Shown: positions 1-8,233 of the stretch, in pieces
Numbering within the stretch: position 1 is the first letter of the stretch
How the letters are laid out: each line of letters opens with the position of its first letter
Source of the DNA: Streptomyces sp. NBC_00878
Lineage (GTDB): Bacteria; Actinomycetota; Actinomycetes; Streptomycetales; Streptomycetaceae
Direction: 5' to 3'
DNA length: 64,000 nucleotides
Assembly: GCF_026341515.1 (NCBI RefSeq)
Contig: NZ_JAPEOK010000001.1
Span: 9,300,001-9,364,000, forward strand
The notes under the pieces: model-generated
Told to the model about the DNA's origin: nothing
The model's database searches: none
The model's input: only the letters and a program-made list of their open reading frames with translations
Program-made: the position numbers and the translations under genes

Positions 1-483
1 CAGAACGAGGACGAACCAGATCACGATGGTGAAGGTAGAGCTCGACCCGTCGGAGTCCGCGAAGACGCCCGGCCACAACTTCCCGAAGAGGTTCGCGCCC
101 GTGGTCGAGGCGAGCGTGATGATGGTGATCTTCCAGCCCATGTTGGAGAGATAGGCGAAGAACGCCGGTATGCGGTTGCCCTGGATACCGAAGGCGAACC
201 TCGTCTGCACAAGGGTCGGAAGGCCGGTGCGCGGACCGCCGACGGCAAGCACGCCGACCATCGTGCAGGAGATCGCGTACCCGAGGGTTCCGGCCACGAT
301 GGTCTGCCAGACGTTCAGGCCCAGGCCGAAGACGTAGATCCCGTAGCTGATCCCCAGGATCGACACGTTCCAGGCGAACCAGACGGCGAAGAGCCCGCTC
401 GGCTTGCCCCGGCGCTCGTCGAGCGGAACGGGATTGACCCCGTTCGTCTCGATGGCGCTGCCCTTCTTCTCATCAACGCTCAT
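1..483 (-). CDS. NCS1-family nucleobase:cation symporter, 5' part only
   Basis: Membrane transporter of the nucleobase:cation symporter-1 family (purine, cytosine, uracil, allantoin or hydantoin uptake; substrate not readable from this part). ATG at 483; the gene runs off the left edge, leaving 161 N-terminal residues. A polar start up to about residue 30 is followed by hydrophobic segments at roughly 31-55, 60-81 and 105-125. GGPRTGLPT (82-90) and TRFAFG (94-99) match the conserved early loop of the family. It lies downstream of a LacI-type regulator on the same strand, so it is the likely regulated target. Family assignment is firm; substrate is not. Confidence 0.85.
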   Translation of the reverse strand, partial: MSVDEKKGSAIETNGVNPVPLDERRGKPSGLFAVWFAWNVSILGISYGIYVFGLGLNVWQTIVAGTLGYAISCTMVGVLAVGGPRTGLPTLVQTRFAFGIQGNRIPAFFAYLSNMGWKITIITLASTTGANLFGKLWPGVFADSDGSSSTFTIVIWFVLVL

Positions 484-739
484 ACCGCGGTCTCCTTCGT
501 CTGCATATCGTTCTCCTGTGAACGCCAGGCGTGATCGAGCTGGTCAGTCGGCATGGGGGCGTCGATCCCGGTCGCGGTGAGATCGACGCCGGTCGGGTCA
601 CGGTGACCTCCGAATCCGTGCGCGGGTCACAGTCCTCGGCGAGACAGGCGGCGAGGTTGCCGAGGCAGGTACCGCACGTGCGGGACAACCACGGGCCGGA
701 GGTCTCGTTGACACTCCCCACGGCCCGCACGGAGTTCAT
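473..739 (-). CDS. Possible 88-residue cysteine-containing protein between LacI gene and permease
   Basis: Small open frame filling the gap between the LacI gene and the permease. Its ATG (739) overlaps the LacI stop as ATGA, and its end overlaps the permease start by 11 bases, an arrangement typical of translational coupling. The first half has a cysteine cluster (CGTCLGNLAACLAEDC, about 22-37); the second half is proline/serine-rich and looks less natural. A different frame in the last 110 bases also reads plausibly and ends in ATGA at the permease start, so the gene may be frameshifted or may be only a leader. No family recognised. Confidence 0.3.
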   Translation of the reverse strand: MNSVRAVGSVNETSGPWLSRTCGTCLGNLAACLAEDCDPRTDSEVTVTRPASISPRPGSTPPCRLTSSITPGVHRRTICRRRRPRYER

Positions 740-1722
740 GACGCCGCCTTCGTCGTGCCGCGCTCGACGAGACGGGTGCCGAGCAGGACCGTCCGTGCCG
801 TGGGATTGCCGGACATCTGCCGGTCGAGCTCCGCCACGGCGCGCGAACCCAGCTCTCCGATCTCCTGGGCGACGGTCGTCAGGGCGGGACGGACGAGCGC
901 CGCCAGCGCGATGTTGTCGTAGCCGACGACGCCGAGATCCTCCGGCACCCGCATGCCCCGGGCGAACACGGCGTTCATGGCACCGATGGCGGCGATGTCG
1001 TTCGCCGTTGTGACGGCCGTCGGGGGCTCGGGCCCGTCGAGCAGCCGGCCCACGGCGTCTGCTCCGCAGTCCGCTGTGAAACCGCCCTCGACGACGGTCG
1101 GTTCGAGGCCCGCCTTGCGCATCTCGCTCTCGTATCCGCAGACACGCAGCGCGGTGACATCGAGGCCGGACGGGCCGCTGATGTGGGCGATCCGGGTGTG
1201 CCCCAGCGCCAGCAGGTGGCGCACCGCGAGTGCGGCGCCCTCGACATGGTCCGTGACGACCGTCGATATGCCGGTGATCGACTCCGCCCGGTCGACGACA
1301 ACGAGCGGTCGCGTCCCGGCCGCCTCCCGCAGCCGCGCGGCGGAGTCGAACGGATTTCCCACGACGATGAAGCCGTCGACCCCGCGCGCACCCAGCAATC
1401 GCAGATCCTCCCGCGCCGACTCCGCCCCAGGCGATGCGGCGAGCAGGATGGTCTGCCCGCGTTCCTTCGCCGCGCTCTCCGCACCGGCCATGAGCTCCGG
1501 GAAGAACGGGTTCGTGATGTCAGGAACGATCAGACCGAGGGAGTGTGAACGGCCCGAGGAGAGGCTCCGAGCTATTTCGTTCGGCTGGAACTGCAGCCGA
1601 TCCGCGACGGCGCGCACCCGCTCCACCGTCGCCGCTGAGACCCGGCCCTTGCCGGTGAGCGCACGCGACGCCGTTGCCACAGACACACCGGCCTCAGTCG
1701 CGATGTCACGGATGTTCACCAC
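736..1722 (-). CDS. LacI-family transcriptional regulator
   Basis: Sugar- or nucleoside-responsive repressor of the LacI/GalR family, about 328 residues. The open frame extends upstream, but homology begins at a pair of GTG codons (1722 and 1719) just before NIRDIATEAGVSVATASRAL, the LacI helix-turn-helix and hinge, so the start is set there. The C-terminal part is a periplasmic-binding-like ligand domain (LGLIVPDITNPFF about 60-72; GYDNIALA and RPALTTVAQ near the end). Two mirror-image AACCGGTT-centred palindromes lie 25-90 bases upstream, implying autoregulation and probably control of the downstream permease. The ligand cannot be told from sequence. Confidence 0.92.
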   Translation of the reverse strand: MVNIRDIATEAGVSVATASRALTGKGRVSAATVERVRAVADRLQFQPNEIARSLSSGRSHSLGLIVPDITNPFFPELMAGAESAAKERGQTILLAASPGAESAREDLRLLGARGVDGFIVVGNPFDSAARLREAAGTRPLVVVDRAESITGISTVVTDHVEGAALAVRHLLALGHTRIAHISGPSGLDVTALRVCGYESEMRKAGLEPTVVEGGFTADCGADAVGRLLDGPEPPTAVTTANDIAAIGAMNAVFARGMRVPEDLGVVGYDNIALAALVRPALTTVAQEIGELGSRAVAELDRQMSGNPTARTVLLGTRLVERGTTKAAS

Positions 1723-1746
1723 GTGGGATTCGATTCCTCCAGAGGT

Positions 1747-1764
1747 TGCGTAACCGGTTGCGCA
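1747..1764. promoter_or_regulatory. LacI-type operator 1
   Basis: An 18-bp near-perfect palindrome, TGCGTAACC/GGTTGCGCA, centred between 1755 and 1756, about 25 bp upstream of the LacI GTG start. The AACCGGTT core is typical of LacI/GalR operators. It is the exact reverse complement of the second site at 1792-1809. Confidence 0.75.
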
Positions 1765-1791
1765 GGTCAAAGTAGGCGCGTCTGGGGTATG

Positions 1792-1809
1792 TGCGCAACC
1801 GGTTACGCA
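1792..1809. promoter_or_regulatory. LacI-type operator 2
   Basis: TGCGCAACC/GGTTACGCA, centred between 1800 and 1801: the exact reverse complement of operator 1, with centres 45 bp apart. Two identical sites at this distance would suit binding by two dimers, or a loop, over the lacI promoter. Confidence 0.75.
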
Positions 1810-2025
1810 GCACCAATTTCCGCAGTGGCCGTTCCGGGTCCGATCGAGACTGCGGAGTGCCCCGAATTGGCCGGAGAGGCGGTTTTGGTGCACTCGCCGG
1901 GCTGCCGAGGACGGGCACCCTGGCCCACCTGACCGTGGCCAGCGGATCGGCGTGACCGCGGGGAAGTGGCGTGGCCTGGCAGGTAGCCCAGTCGGTGCTG
2001 GGCCGTACGCGCTGCTTTCCTCAAC

Positions 2026-2282
2026 GTGAAGGACGCCGCCGTGTACCTCGGTCTTTCACCGCACTCGCGCTACGTCTGGCGCCATCGGCGGCAGGGACCA
2101 CCGAGCTTCCGCATGGGTCCTCGCGGTGGCGCGGGCACTCTTCGCCGGCGATCACGCTCAATTACTATGCTCACTTCATGCCAGAGGCCGGGAGCAAGGG
2201 GCGCACAGCCCTTGACGGACTGCTCGGGGGACAAGGAGATCAGGGTGCCAATCGAAACTCCCCAGATTCTCCCCAGGGCTGA
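2026..2282 (+). pseudogene. Excisionase N-terminus joined to integrase C-terminus (mobile element scar)
   Basis: Two gene fragments in different frames. Positions 2026 to about 2130 read as the start of a MerR/HTH_17-type excisionase (KDAAVYLGLSPHSRYVWRHR, then GPPSFRMGPRGG). Positions 2133-2282 read as the end of a tyrosine integrase (GHSSPAITLNYYAHFMPE, then GSKGRTALDGLLG, stop at 2280). In actinomycete integrative elements xis and int are adjacent, so the simplest explanation is a deletion that removed the end of xis and most of int. Nothing functional remains. Confidence 0.65.
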
Positions 2283-2361
2283 TCCTGGTCGGCCTGCCTG
2301 CATAGGTACGCCCGAAGCTGATCGTGGATTGCACGGCTAGATAGCCAGGGAGCCTCGGAAA

Positions 2362-3129
2362 GTGCTCAAGGAAGTCAGCGCGACCCGCTACATCACGCCG
2401 TTGCGTGAGGGCGGCTCGCTGCCGGGGCTCGTCGAGGGCGACGATCTCGGGACGTACGTCATGAAGTTCACCGGCGCCGGGCAGGGGCGGAAGACCCTCG
2501 TCGCGGAGGTCGTCTGCGGTGAACTCGCCCGTCGCCTGGGCCTGCGCGTACCCGGCCTGGTCACGATCGGGCTCGATCCGGTCATCGGACTCGGTGAACC
2601 GGACCAGGAAGTGCAGGAGTTGCTCAAGTCGAGCGGGGGGCTGAACCTCGGGATGGACTTTCTGTCCCGGGCGATCGGCTTCGACGCCCTCGCGCATCAG
2701 GTGAGCCCGGAAGAAGCCGGGAGGATTGTGTGGTTCGACGCGCTGGTCAACAACGTCGACCGGTCGTGGCGGAATCCCAACATGCTGGTGTGGCACGGTG
2801 ATCTGTGGCTCATCGACCACGGCGCCACCATGATCTGGCACCACAACTGGCCCGGCGCGGCGGCCTCCGCGGCCAAGCCGTACGACGCCTCCGACCACGC
2901 CCTCGCGCCGTTCGGCCCCGACATCGCCTCCGCCGCCGCGGAGTTGGCGCCACGGGTCACCGAGGATCTGCTCGCCGAGGTGACCTCCGCGGTCCCCGAC
3001 GAGTGGCTGCGGGACGAGCCGGGGTTCGACTCGCCCGACGCGCTCCGACGCGCGTACGCGGAGCCGCTGCTCGCCCGCGCTGCCACCATCCACGAGCGCG
3101 TCCGGACCGGACAGGAGGGCACGAAGTGA
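2362..3129 (+). CDS. HipA-like kinase-fold protein (HipA_2 type)
   Basis: Protein of 255 residues resembling the C-terminal kinase core of HipA toxins, as found in the short HipA_2 family. GTG start at 2362 follows a purine-rich GGGAG site. Family-like features are YVMKFTGAGQG (about 34-44), the VVCGELARRLGL segment (51-62), NNVDRSWRNPNML (about 130-142), which resembles the catalytic-loop region, and LWLIDHGATM (148-157), equivalent to the metal-binding DxG/N stretch. It has no partner HipB-like gene. Instead it overlaps the DUF3037 gene by GTGA, a pairing recurrent in actinobacteria. Kinase activity and substrate are inferred, not shown. Confidence 0.75.
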   Translation: MLKEVSATRYITPLREGGSLPGLVEGDDLGTYVMKFTGAGQGRKTLVAEVVCGELARRLGLRVPGLVTIGLDPVIGLGEPDQEVQELLKSSGGLNLGMDFLSRAIGFDALAHQVSPEEAGRIVWFDALVNNVDRSWRNPNMLVWHGDLWLIDHGATMIWHHNWPGAAASAAKPYDASDHALAPFGPDIASAAAELAPRVTEDLLAEVTSAVPDEWLRDEPGFDSPDALRRAYAEPLLARAATIHERVRTGQEGTK

Positions 3130-3518
3130 GCGAGCGCGACGGCCGGGACGTCTACGAGTACGCGCTGTTGCGCGTCGTGCCGCGCGTCGAGCGGGGCGAG
3201 TACTTCAACGCGGGCGTGCTCGTGTACTGCCGCGCGAAGTCCTTCGTGGCCGCCCACACCCATCTCGACGCGACCAAGCTGCGCGCCCTCGACCCGGCGG
3301 CGGACGAGGCCGGCGTCCGGGCCGCTCTGCGGGCCGTCGAGGGCGTCTGCGCCGGGGGAGCGGCGGCGGGACAGGCCGCCCGCGACGACGCCGGACGGCG
3401 CTTCCGCTGGCTGATCGCGCCCCGCTCCACGGTCGTCCAGCCGGGGCCCGTGCACACCGGTCTCACGGCGGATCCCGCCGCCGAGGCGCTGCGGCTGCTC
3501 GATCTGCTGGTCAGGTAA
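3126..3518 (+). CDS. DUF3037 protein
   Basis: Small protein of 130 residues. GTG at 3126 overlaps the stop of the HipA-like gene (GTGA), so the two are almost certainly co-translated. It carries the DUF3037 signature: YEYALLRVVPRVERGEYFNAG near the N-terminus (YFNAGVLVYCR), then a helical middle and a C-terminal RFRWLIAPRSTVVQPGPVHTG stretch with a final DPAAEALRLLDLLV helix. Function is unknown; the fixed pairing suggests it acts with, or restrains, the kinase-like partner. Confidence 0.85.
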   Translation: MSERDGRDVYEYALLRVVPRVERGEYFNAGVLVYCRAKSFVAAHTHLDATKLRALDPAADEAGVRAALRAVEGVCAGGAAAGQAARDDAGRRFRWLIAPRSTVVQPGPVHTGLTADPAAEALRLLDLLVR

Positions 3519-3677
3519 TGGATCACACCTGCGGAGCAGGACGTTGACACTGGGTGCCAAGGCTTCTAGCGTCACGTCTGCTGAAGGTACTAAGCGGTTG
3601 CTCACCGGAGGGGCGTACCGTGAGGGCCGCAGGCTTCGGTCTGTCAGAGGGCTTCCCAAGGGCGAGGAGAACCAGCA

Positions 3678-4439
3678 ATGTCCACCACTGAGCAGCGCGT
3701 CGCCGTAGTCACCGGTGCCGCGCGCGGCATCGGCGCCGCGACCGCCGTACGACTGGCCGCCGAGGGCCGCGCCGTCGCGGTGATCGACCTCGACGAGGCC
3801 GCGTGCAAGGACACCGTGGAGAAGATCACCGCCGCCGGCGGCAAGGCGATCGCGGTGGGCGCCGACGTCTCCGACGAGGCGCAGGTCGAGGCCGCCGTGG
3901 CACGGGTCGCCGAGGAGCTCGGGGCGCCGACCATCCTGGTGAACAACGCGGGCGTCCTCCGCGACAACCTGCTGTTCAAGATGAGCGCGTCCGACTGGGA
4001 CACGGTCATGAACGTGCACTTGCGCGGCTCCTTCCTGATGACGCGGGCCGTTCAGAAGTGCATGGTGGACGCCAAGTTCGGCCGCGTCGTCAACCTCTCC
4101 TCCTCCTCGGCGCTCGGCAACCGCGGCCAGGTCAACTACTCCGCCGCCAAGGCCGGTCTGCAGGGCTTCACCAAGACGCTCGCCTTCGAACTCGGCAAGT
4201 TCGGCGTCACCGCGAACGCCGTAGCGCCCGGCTTCATCGTCACCGACATGACCGCCGCCACCGCCGAGCGGGTCGGCATGGGCTTCGAGGACTTCCAGGC
4301 CGCGGCCGCGACCCAGATCCCGGTCCAGCGCGTCGGCAACCCGGACGACATCGCCAACGCGATCGCCTTCTTCACGGGCGACGCGGCCGGATTCGTCTCC
4401 GGCCAGGTGCTGTACGTGGCCGGCGGACCGCTCAACTAG
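3678..4439 (+). CDS. fabG: FabG-like 3-oxoacyl-ACP reductase (SDR)
   Basis: Short-chain dehydrogenase/reductase of 253 residues, the usual FabG length. The NADP-binding TGAARGIGAA motif is at about 12-21, NNAGV at about 92-96, and the catalytic Ser-Tyr-Lys in NLSSSSALGNRGQVNYSAAK at about 138-157. ATG at 3678 follows a GAGGAGAA ribosome site. It is followed 17 bases later by a second SDR gene, so the two are probably one operon acting on fatty acyl or related ketones. Several FabG paralogues occur in Streptomyces, so a role in primary fatty-acid synthesis is not assured. Confidence 0.85.
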   Translation: MSTTEQRVAVVTGAARGIGAATAVRLAAEGRAVAVIDLDEAACKDTVEKITAAGGKAIAVGADVSDEAQVEAAVARVAEELGAPTILVNNAGVLRDNLLFKMSASDWDTVMNVHLRGSFLMTRAVQKCMVDAKFGRVVNLSSSSALGNRGQVNYSAAKAGLQGFTKTLAFELGKFGVTANAVAPGFIVTDMTAATAERVGMGFEDFQAAAATQIPVQRVGNPDDIANAIAFFTGDAAGFVSGQVLYVAGGPLN

Positions 4440-4456
4440 GCCCGGGGGACAGGGAC

Positions 4457-5293
4457 ATGACCACTGTGGAACTCTCGGGCAAGGTCGCCCTCATCACCGG
4501 CGCGAGCCGCGGCATCGGCTACGGCGTCGCCGAGGCGCTGATCGCCCGCGGCGACCGGGTGTGCATCACCGGCCGCAACGAGGACACGCTCAAGGAGGCC
4601 GTCGAGACGCTCGGCGCCGACCGCGTGATCGGCGTCGCGGGCAAGGCGCACGACGAGGCCCACCAGGCCATCGCCGTCGAGCGCACCATGGAGGCGTTCG
4701 GCCGCGTGATCGGCGTCGCGGGCAAGGCGCACGACGAGGCCCACCAGGCCATCGCCGTCGAGCGCACCATGGAGGCGTTCGGCCGCGTCGACTTCCTGGT
4801 CAACAACGCCGGTACGAACCCGGTGTTCGGACCGATCGCCGAGCTCGACCTCAACGTGGCGCGCAAGGTGTTCGAGACCAACGTCATCTCCGCGCTCGGC
4901 TTCGCCCAGCTGACGTGGAAGGCGTGGCAGAGCGAGAACGGCGGCGCGATCGTCAATATCGCCTCCCTCGCGGGTGTCTCGGCCTCGCCGTTCATCGGCG
5001 CGTACGGCATCAGCAAGGCCGCCATGATCAACCTGACCCTTCAGCTGGCGCACGAGTTCGCGCCCAAGGTGCGGGTCAACTCCATCGCGCCCGCCGTCGT
5101 CAAGACCCAGTTCGCCAAGGCCCTGTACGAGGGCCGTGAGGAGGAGGCGGCCGCGTCCTACCCCCTCGGCCGGCTCGGCGTGCCGTCGGACATCGGGGGC
5201 ACGGCCGCGTTCCTGACTTCGGAGCAGTCGGACTGGATCACCGGGCAGACGCTGGTGGTCGACGGCGGGAAGTTCCTCAACGCCGGAGTCTGA
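4457..5293 (+). CDS. SDR oxidoreductase with a 27-residue internal duplication
   Basis: Short-chain dehydrogenase/reductase. ATG at 4457 follows GGGGGACAGGGAC. It has TGASRGIGYG (about 14-23), NNAGTN, a catalytic YGISKAA and a C-terminal DGGKF. Normal SDRs are about 250 residues; this one is 278 because RVIGVAGKAHDEAHQAIAVE plus RTMEAFG occurs twice in tandem, exactly 81 bp each. The repeated unit covers the third beta strand and following helix just before NNAG, so it should disturb the Rossmann fold unless looped out. This could be a recent slippage event that inactivates the enzyme, or an assembly error. Confidence 0.85.
   Translation: MTTVELSGKVALITGASRGIGYGVAEALIARGDRVCITGRNEDTLKEAVETLGADRVIGVAGKAHDEAHQAIAVERTMEAFGRVIGVAGKAHDEAHQAIAVERTMEAFGRVDFLVNNAGTNPVFGPIAELDLNVARKVFETNVISALGFAQLTWKAWQSENGGAIVNIASLAGVSASPFIGAYGISKAAMINLTLQLAHEFAPKVRVNSIAPAVVKTQFAKALYEGREEEAAASYPLGRLGVPSDIGGTAAFLTSEQSDWITGQTLVVDGGKFLNAGV
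4621..4782 (+). repeat. Perfect 81-bp tandem duplication within an SDR gene
   Basis: Copies at 4621-4701 and 4702-4782 are identical. The six bases after the second copy, CCGCGT, repeat the start of the unit, as expected for slippage or unequal recombination between short repeats. The reading frame is kept. Confidence 0.95.
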
Positions 5294-5369
5294 CGGCCGG
5301 TTCGCGGACGCCCGGGCGGCCTGGCCGGAATCCGCTCGGGCGCCCCCTGACAAGGGCGTACGCAGGAAG

Positions 5370-5389
5370 GACACCGTTCCGACACCGTT
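5370..5389 (+). promoter_or_regulatory. Direct repeat GACACCGTT, 11-bp period
   Basis: GACACCGTT occurs at 5370-5378 and 5381-5389, followed by GGGTATACC. The 11-bp period and the closeness to a TATAcc-like -10 suggest a regulator site or promoter for the substrate-binding lipoprotein gene starting at 5498. Speculative. Confidence 0.35.
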
Positions 5390-5497
5390 TGGGTATACCC
5401 GCTGATCAAGGGCTATGTGGATGTGAAGACGCATCCGGCCGGGCGCTGCGGTATCGTGCGCCCACCCTTGCGGGATGGCCGATCGAGGAGTGTGCGC

Positions 5498-7078
5498 GTG
5501 TTCAAGCGGGACAGATACCTGCGTCGACTGGGGGCTATCACGTCGATATCCCTGGTCGCCGGATGCGGAGTCTTCTCGTCGGAGTCTTCCGACGACGGGA
5601 AGACGATCCGGGTGGGAACCACCAGTGAGCCCAGCACCCTGGATCCGGCGGCCTCCTGGGACAACTCGTGGGAGCTGTTCCGTAACGTTCACCAGACCCT
5701 CCTGAACTTCCCCGCCGGCGCGTCCGAGCCCGAGCCCGACGCCGCCGAGAGCTGCGAGTTCACCGACGGTTCGAGCAGCGTGTACAGCTGCAAGCTGCGC
5801 GAGGGGCTGCAGTTCTCCAACGGCCACACGCTGGACGCGAAGGCCGTCAAGTACTCCATCGACCGGATCAAGAAGATCAACGTCAACGGCGGCCCCGCCG
5901 GTCTGCTGACCAGCCTCTCCAGGATCGAGGCGACGAACGACCGAGAGATCGTCTTCCACCTGAACCAGCCCGACGCGACGTTCCCCTTCGTGCTCTCCAC
6001 GCCCGCCATGTCGATCGTGGACCCCGAGGAGTACCCCGCGAACGAGCTCCGCAAGGACGGCAAGGTCTCCGGCTCGGGGCCGTACAACCTGCAGTCCTAC
6101 GAAGAGGGCAATCGGGCCGAACTGGCCAAGAACGGCAGCTACAAGGGCATCGCGGACCGCAAGAACAGCTCCGTCACGATCCGCTACTTCCAGGATTCGG
6201 CCAAGATGGCCGACGCCCTCAGGGACAAGCAGATCGACGTCGTCTACCGCGGCCTGCGCGCCTCGGACATCGTCGACATCCAGGACAACAGCGGTGACGA
6301 GGGCCTCCAGCTCGTCGAGAACCCCACCACCGAGATCAGCTACCTGGTGTTCAACCCCAAGGACCCGTGGGCCAAGAGGGTCTCGGTCCGCAAGGCGATC
6401 GCCCAGCTCGTCGACCGGCCCGCCCTCGCCCACAACATCTACAAGGACACCGTCGAGCCGCTGTACTCGATGATCCCCAAGGGCCTGGTCGGCCACACCA
6501 CGGGCTTCTTCGACGACTTCGGGAACCCCAGCTCCGCCAAGGCCAAGCAGCTCCTGGAGGACGACGGCATCACCGAGCCCGTACCGCTCACCCTCTGGTA
6601 CACGACCGACCGCTACGGGTCCCAGACCAAGCCGGCCTTCGAGGAGCTGAAGCGGCAGCTCGAAGCCCCCGGCCTGTTCAAGGTCACGCTCAAGAGCCGC
6701 CCCTGGAAGACGTACGTCGCGGGCTACCAGAAGGGCGAGTACCCGGTGTTCGGGCGCGGCTGGTTCCCCGACTTCCCCGACGCCGACAACTTCATCGCCC
6801 CCTTCGTGGGTGAGCAGAACGCGCTCGGTACGCCGTACGAGACACCCGAGATCACCGGCAAGCTGATCCCCGATTCGCGTCGGGAGAGCGACCGCGGGGC
6901 CGTGGCCGCGGACTTCGAGAAGGCTCAGCAGATCCTCCTGGACGACGCCCGGCTGCTGCCGCTGTGGCAGGGCAAGCAGCACGTGGCCGCGAACGAGGAG
7001 ATCGGCGGCGCGGAGAACGCCATCGACCCGGCCACGATGATGGCGATGTGGGAGCTGTACTGGAAGACCAGCTGGTAG
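5498..7078 (+). CDS. Extracellular solute-binding lipoprotein, family 5 (oligopeptide/nickel type)
   Basis: Secreted ABC-transporter substrate-binding protein anchored as a lipoprotein, about 526 residues. The frame is open further upstream, but GTG at 5498 sits 7 bases after a GAGGAG ribosome site and directly precedes a signal sequence with lipobox LVAGC (cysteine about residue 22). Family SBP_bac_5 features follow: a TSEPSTLDPA start, LREGLQFSNGHTLDA, GSGPYNLQSY and DAMFP-like FPDFPDADNF near the end. No permease or ATPase genes lie beside it, so it is an orphan that must use transporter subunits encoded elsewhere. Confidence 0.9.
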   Translation: MFKRDRYLRRLGAITSISLVAGCGVFSSESSDDGKTIRVGTTSEPSTLDPAASWDNSWELFRNVHQTLLNFPAGASEPEPDAAESCEFTDGSSSVYSCKLREGLQFSNGHTLDAKAVKYSIDRIKKINVNGGPAGLLTSLSRIEATNDREIVFHLNQPDATFPFVLSTPAMSIVDPEEYPANELRKDGKVSGSGPYNLQSYEEGNRAELAKNGSYKGIADRKNSSVTIRYFQDSAKMADALRDKQIDVVYRGLRASDIVDIQDNSGDEGLQLVENPTTEISYLVFNPKDPWAKRVSVRKAIAQLVDRPALAHNIYKDTVEPLYSMIPKGLVGHTTGFFDDFGNPSSAKAKQLLEDDGITEPVPLTLWYTTDRYGSQTKPAFEELKRQLEAPGLFKVTLKSRPWKTYVAGYQKGEYPVFGRGWFPDFPDADNFIAPFVGEQNALGTPYETPEITGKLIPDSRRESDRGAVAADFEKAQQILLDDARLLPLWQGKQHVAANEEIGGAENAIDPATMMAMWELYWKTSW

Positions 7079-7218
7079 GTCCACCGCTTCGGCACTCGGG
7101 CCCGATTGTCAGTGGGCGCCTGTAGGTTCTGTGCTCTGACGGTGGCCGCGCCTCGCGCGGTCACCCATGGCCACGTGCTCCGTGGCTGTGAAGTGAGCGC
7201 ACACCGGAGGAAGTTGAC

Positions 7219-7902
7219 GTGACCGACACCGCCATGCTGCCCGAGTCCTGGCGCGGCGTCCTGGGCGAAGAGCTCCAGAAGACCTACTTCAAGGAGCTCA
7301 CCGAGTTCGTCGAGGAGGAGCGCGAGCAGGGTCCCGTCTACCCGCCGCGCGAGGAGGTCTTCGCCGCGCTCGACGCGACGCCGTACGACCGCGTGAAGGT
7401 GCTCGTCCTCGGCCAGGACCCGTACCACGGCGAGGGCCAGGGCCACGGCCTGTGCTTCTCGGTCCGTCCGGGCGTGAAGACCCCGCCCTCGCTGCGCAAC
7501 ATCTACAAGGAGATGCAGGCGGAGCTGGGCACGCCGATCCCGGACAACGGCTATTTGATGCCGTGGGCCGAGCAGGGCGTCCTGCTGCTCAACGCGGTGC
7601 TGACGGTCCGCTCCGGAGAGGCCAACTCGCACAAGGGGAAGGGCTGGGAGAAGTTCACGGACGCGGTGATCCGGGCCGTGGGCGACCGGCCCGACCCGGC
7701 GGTCTTCGTCCTGTGGGGCAACTACGCGCAGAAGAAGCTCCCCCTCATCGACGAGGAGCGGCACATCGTGGTGAAGGGCGCGCACCCCTCGCCGCTGTCC
7801 GCGAAGAAGTTCTTCGGCTCGCATCCGTTCACGCAGATCAACGAGGCGGTCGCCAAGCAGGGTCACGACCCGATCGACTGGCGGATCCCCGACCTGGGCT
7901 GA
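7219..7902 (+). CDS. ung: Uracil-DNA glycosylase, family 1
   Basis: DNA repair enzyme that removes uracil from DNA, 227 residues, normal length for family 1. GTG at 7219 follows GGAGG. It has the water-activating loop GQDPYHG (about 64-70), the uracil-binding Phe/Asn region (LLLNAVLTV), and the minor-groove intercalation loop HPSPLSAKKFFG near 190-201. Stands alone in its own transcription unit. Confidence 0.97.
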   Translation: MTDTAMLPESWRGVLGEELQKTYFKELTEFVEEEREQGPVYPPREEVFAALDATPYDRVKVLVLGQDPYHGEGQGHGLCFSVRPGVKTPPSLRNIYKEMQAELGTPIPDNGYLMPWAEQGVLLLNAVLTVRSGEANSHKGKGWEKFTDAVIRAVGDRPDPAVFVLWGNYAQKKLPLIDEERHIVVKGAHPSPLSAKKFFGSHPFTQINEAVAKQGHDPIDWRIPDLG

Positions 7903-8233
7903 GACCAGGTCACCACGTCACGACGTCACCACGACGCGTGTTGCGACCAGCCGCCACAAGGCCCGTTCCGGCCGTCCGCCGGGCTGGGTCCGGCTGGTGA
8001 GCGGGACCGGTCCGGCTGGCCGGAGTGCTCGGCTCGGCCGGTGAGTGGGACCGGTCGGTAGGCCCGATTCGGGCCGGTCGGTGACGTGTCCGTCACCGGC
8101 CTGGCCCAGTGGCGTGCGGAGCCGCCGGGGCCGCCTGAGCTCGATTGTCAGTGTCTGCCGTTAGCGTCGGGAAAGGTGACGGAACGACCGGCGCGGGCGC
8201 GGCGGCCGGCGGGCGAGCGTGGAGGACGATCCG
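7903..8233. other. Intergenic stretch with imperfect repeats
   Basis: No gene seen. It contains diverged direct repeats around GGTGAGCGGGACCGGTC (near 7996) and GGTGAGTGGGACCGGTC (near 8040), probably low-complexity drift. A GGAGGA ribosome site at 8221-8226 serves the next gene. Confidence 0.4.

Noticed and set aside
4436..7084. An 882-codon open frame on the minus strand
   Set aside because: It lies antisense to the SDR and substrate-binding genes, has valine/leucine/glycine-rich nonsense composition and no domain; a typical high-GC shadow frame.
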